Part shown: positions 7,391 through 9,465 of the stretch, in pieces
Numbering within the stretch: the stretch's first letter is position 1
How the letters are laid out: each line of letters starts with the position of its first letter
DNA from: a bacterium
GTDB taxonomy: Bacteria > Actinomycetota > Acidimicrobiia > Acidimicrobiales > Bin134
Length of the DNA stretch: 9,465 nucleotides
Assembly: GCA_028820035.1 (NCBI GenBank)
Contig: JAPPKI010000121.1
Location: 1-9,465 of the forward strand
Direction of reading: 5' to 3'
The notes under the pieces: generated by a model
Told to the model about the DNA's origin: nothing
What the model saw: the letters and a program-made list of their open reading frames with translations, nothing else
The model's database searches: none
Program-made: the position numbers and the translations under genes

Positions 7391-7418
7391 ACTCTACCGA
7401 TCTCAACCCGCCATTCAA
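7391..7418 (-). promoter_or_regulatory. Candidate promoter of ndk within the folC-ndk gap
   Basis: The minus strand shows TTGAAT (7418-7413) as a -35-like hexamer, 16 bases, then TAGAGT (7396-7391) as a -10-like hexamer. Seven bases follow before the GTG at 7383, placing the likely transcription start at the first base of the start codon. It is the best-formed sigma-A-like promoter of the three candidates in the window, but activity is unproven. Confidence 0.48.
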
Positions 7419-7431
7419 CACCGGGGGAACC

Positions 7432-8781
7432 CTACTGATCTTGTGATGCCATGTGAAGGCGGGCCGCACCCGCGGTGTAGAGGGAGCCGGTGACTACCAC
7501 CGCGTCTTCCTCGGTGGACAGGGCCAGCGCCCGGTCCACCGCCTCGCTCACAGTGCCGGCCACCTCGGCTTCGATCCCTCGATTTCGGGCCGCGGCGGCC
7601 AGATCGGCAGCGGGCAGGGCCCTCGGCCAATCAGGAGCGCAGCACACCACCAGATCGCAGCGGGCACCGGAGGCGTCGATGGCGGCGAGCATGGCGTCGG
7701 GGTCCTTGTCGCTCATCATGCCCACCACCCAGGTGACTGCGCCCAAAACCGTGAACTGGTCGGCCAGCGTGTCCGCCGCCGCCGCCAATCCGTCGGGATT
7801 GTGGGCTCCGTCGATCACCACCAAGGGCTGGCGGGCCACCACCTCGAACCGGGCTGGCATCCTCACATCCCCCAAGGCGTCCAAGAGCGGCTCATCCAGC
7901 GCCTGACCCACCAGGGCTTCGAACCCGGCGATAGCCAGCGCCGAGTTCTGCCCTTGGTGGGCGCCGAACAGACTGACGTATACCTGTTCGTAGCGGCTAT
8001 GGGGGGTGCGCACCGAGACCAGTCGCCCGCCCACCGCCGGCTGATTCTCCAGCAACTCGAAGTGCTGGCCGGCCGCCAGCAATTCTCCGGGGTTCTCCCG
8101 GGCGGCAATTGCCACCAGCTCGGGGGCCATGGGCCCCAGCACCGCGGTGGCGCCAGGATGGATGATGCCTGCCTTCTCTCCCATCACCTCCCGCTCCCAG
8201 CCAGGGCGGCCGTCGGTGTGGTCGCGGCCGATGTTGGTGATCACCGCCACCTCACTGTTCACCACATTGGTGGCGTCGTAGCGGCCCAGCTTCCCCACCT
8301 CCACCACCGCCAAGTCCACGGCCACGTCGGCGAACCAGCGCAGGGCCGCCGAGGTGACCAGCTCAAACCACGATGGGGCTGCGCCCGCTGACTCTGCCGC
8401 CAGATGGCTCTCCACCAGCCGCAAGTGCCCGAGAAGATCGGCCAACTCGGAATCGCCGATGGGGTCGTCGCCCACGGCCATGCGCTCGTTGATGCGCTCG
8501 ACATGGGGGCTCGTGTAAGTCCCGACGGTCATCCCCCACGCCCCGGCCAGCGCGGCGATGAGCGCGGCCACCGAGCCTTTCCCGTTAGTACCGGTTATGT
8601 GGACTGCCGGGTAGTCGGCTTGGGGGTCACCCAGCGCCTCGAGCAGTTGGCGTATCGGGGCCAGCGACAGGCCGTCGGTATCGCCGGCAGTCGCTTCCAG
8701 ATTGACGTGGCTGTCCAGCCACGCCTGGAGGTCAGCTAGCTTGGCGCCGGGACCGGTCGGTTGAACGGGCCTTGGCCGCAT
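7432..8781 (-). CDS. folC: Folylpolyglutamate synthase / dihydrofolate synthase FolC
   Basis: FolC adds glutamate to folates (and, in bifunctional forms, to dihydropteroate) with ATP in the cytosol; the sequence alone does not decide which activities are present. With the ATG at 8781 the protein has 449 residues. Motifs are the ATP P-loop [10 protein letters not shown] (61-70), [12 protein letters not shown] (161-172, usually EVGxGGxxDATN), IGRDHT (184-189), EKAGII (202-207) containing the usually carbamylated Lys203, and the C-terminal domain motif [10 protein letters not shown] (322-331). A GTG at 8832 would add 17 residues but has no Shine-Dalgarno. No ATG, GTG or TTG in this frame lies between the clpX stop and the conserved N-terminal helix, so the gene must begin inside clpX, overlapping it by 50 bp. 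It is followed closely by ndk. Confidence 0.93.
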   Translation of the reverse strand: MRPRPVQPTGPGAKLADLQAWLDSHVNLEATAGDTDGLSLAPIRQLLEALGDPQADYPAVHITGTNGKGSVAALIAALAGAWGMTVGTYTSPHVERINERMAVGDDPIGDSELADLLGHLRLVESHLAAESAGAAPSWFELVTSAALRWFADVAVDLAVVEVGKLGRYDATNVVNSEVAVITNIGRDHTDGRPGWEREVMGEKAGIIHPGATAVLGPMAPELVAIAARENPGELLAAGQHFELLENQPAVGGRLVSVRTPHSRYEQVYVSLFGAHQGQNSALAIAGFEALVGQALDEPLLDALGDVRMPARFEVVARQPLVVIDGAHNPDGLAAAADTLADQFTVLGAVTWVVGMMSDKDPDAMLAAIDASGARCDLVVCCAPDWPRALPAADLAAAARNRGIEAEVAGTVSEAVDRALALSTEEDAVVVTGSLYTAGAARLHMASQDQ

Positions 8782-9465
8782 TGAGTAGCTGGGGGGTTTC
8801 CTCGCCGCGGACGGTTGCCGCGCTGACCGCACACTGAACCACGTCGTCGCGGCTGGGCAACTCGTACATCACGTCGAGCAGCACCTCTTCCAAGATCGCC
8901 CGCAGCCCTCGGGCCCCGGTATTGCGGCTGAGGGCCAACTCGGCCACCTCGGCCAGCGCATCGTCGCTGATCACCAGCTCTACGTTCTCGAACTCGAAGA
9001 ACTTGCAATACTGCTTCACCAGGGCGTTCTTGGGCTCTACCAGGATCCGCACCAGCATGTCCCGCTCCAGATGCGAGACCACCCCGACCACCGGCAGGCG
9101 GCCGATGAATTCGGGGATGAGGCCGAACTTGATCAGATCCTCGGGCTGGACTTGGTTGAAGAGCTGGCCGTGGTCGCGCTCGGCATCAGAGCGGATCTCG
9201 GCTCCGAAGCCGACGCCAACATTTCCCACCCGGTTTTCGATGATCTGTTCCAAACCGGCGAATGCGCCGCCGACGATGAACAGCACGTTGGTGGTGTCGA
9301 TCTGGATGAACTCCTGATGGGGATGCTTGCGCCCACCCTGGGGCGGCACCGATGCGGTGGTGCCCTCCAGGATTTTCAACAAGGCCTGCTGGACGCCCTC
9401 ACCGGAGACATCCCGGGTGATCGACGGGTTCTCGCTCTTGCGGGATATCTTGTCGATCTCATCGA
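8732..9465 (-). CDS. clpX: ATP-dependent unfoldase ClpX, C-terminal 243 residues (5' part outside window)
   Basis: ClpX is the AAA+ hexamer that unfolds substrates and feeds them to the ClpP protease. The visible part begins inside Walker B (DEIDK) and runs to TGA at 8734-8732. Seen in order, with visible residue numbers: RKH pore-loop motif (45-47), sensor-1 region [11 protein letters not shown] (61-71), the ClpP-binding loop as VGF (84-86, IGF in E. coli), [12 protein letters not shown] with the arginine-finger Arg122, and sensor-2 GARGLR (183-188). These show an active protease-linked ClpX. The N-terminal zinc domain, Walker A and first pore loop are beyond the window. The tail (about 225-243) is polar and probably disordered. 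Its last 50 bp are shared with the folC start in another frame. No valS lies between it and folC. Confidence 0.97.
   Translation of the reverse strand, partial: DEIDKISRKSENPSITRDVSGEGVQQALLKILEGTTASVPPQGGRKHPHQEFIQIDTTNVLFIVGGAFAGLEQIIENRVGNVGVGFGAEIRSDAERDHGQLFNQVQPEDLIKFGLIPEFIGRLPVVGVVSHLERDMLVRILVEPKNALVKQYCKFFEFENVELVISDDALAEVAELALSRNTGARGLRAILEEVLLDVMYELPSRDDVVQCAVSAATVRGEETPQLLNAAKARSTDRSRRQAS

Noticed and set aside
7453..8391. Plus-strand open frame of 312 codons opposite folC
   Set aside because: His/Gly/Arg-rich composition typical of antisense shadow frames; folC motifs on the minus strand fully explain this region.
1..9465. Search for mobile elements, defence systems, CRISPR arrays, tRNA or riboswitches
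   Set aside because: All DNA is accounted for by conserved core genes and gaps under 100 bp; no inverted-repeat ends, spacer arrays or RNA-like folds were recognised.

Overview
The window is a compact, GC-rich bacterial chromosome segment with every gene on the minus strand, so the direction of transcription is from base 9465 towards base 1. In transcriptional order it reads: clpX (3' part only), folC, ndk, mreB, mreC, mreD, mrdA (PBP2), rodA, and the first 400 codons of an uncharacterised radical SAM protein. High GC, frequent GTG/TTG starts and the ClpX/FolC/Ndk/MreB sequences suggest an actinobacterium. From memory of the families, many actinobacteria share the core order folC-ndk-mreBCD-mrdA-rodA-radical SAM. 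Two genes I recall from the Streptomyces/Mycobacterium version are missing: valS between clpX and folC, and a small DUF4233-type membrane protein gene between folC and ndk. That would fit a deeper branch such as Acidimicrobiia, but the class assignment is inference.

Region by region: 9465-6976 holds housekeeping genes for protein quality control (ClpX unfoldase), folate polyglutamylation (FolC) and nucleotide balance (Ndk). The folC start lies inside the clpX tail. A 94-bp gap (6882-6975) carries a candidate mreB promoter and a 13-bp direct repeat. 6881-1282 is the complete cell-elongation (rod-complex) operon: the MreB actin filament, MreC and MreD as membrane linkers, the PBP2 transpeptidase and the RodA glycosyltransferase. 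Its junctions are a 17-nt gap, then three short stop/start overlaps, so translational coupling and a balanced supply of complex members are likely. After an 80-bp gap, 1201-1 encodes the N-terminal B12-fold-like domain and the start of the radical SAM domain of the last protein.

The most interesting non-coding signal is a shared start architecture. The three genes preceded by real gaps (ndk, mreB, radical SAM) have no clear Shine-Dalgarno site. Each instead has a TANNNT -10-like hexamer ending 6 or 7 bases before the start codon, as expected for leaderless mRNAs. The genes inside the operon do not show this.

I see no RNA genes, mobile elements, CRISPR arrays, phage genes or convincing intrinsic terminators, and no gene-free stretch longer than about 100 bases. 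Nothing here looks like a new biological system. The window is core genome, and its open questions are the uncharacterised radical SAM protein, the promoter architecture and a few residue-level oddities.
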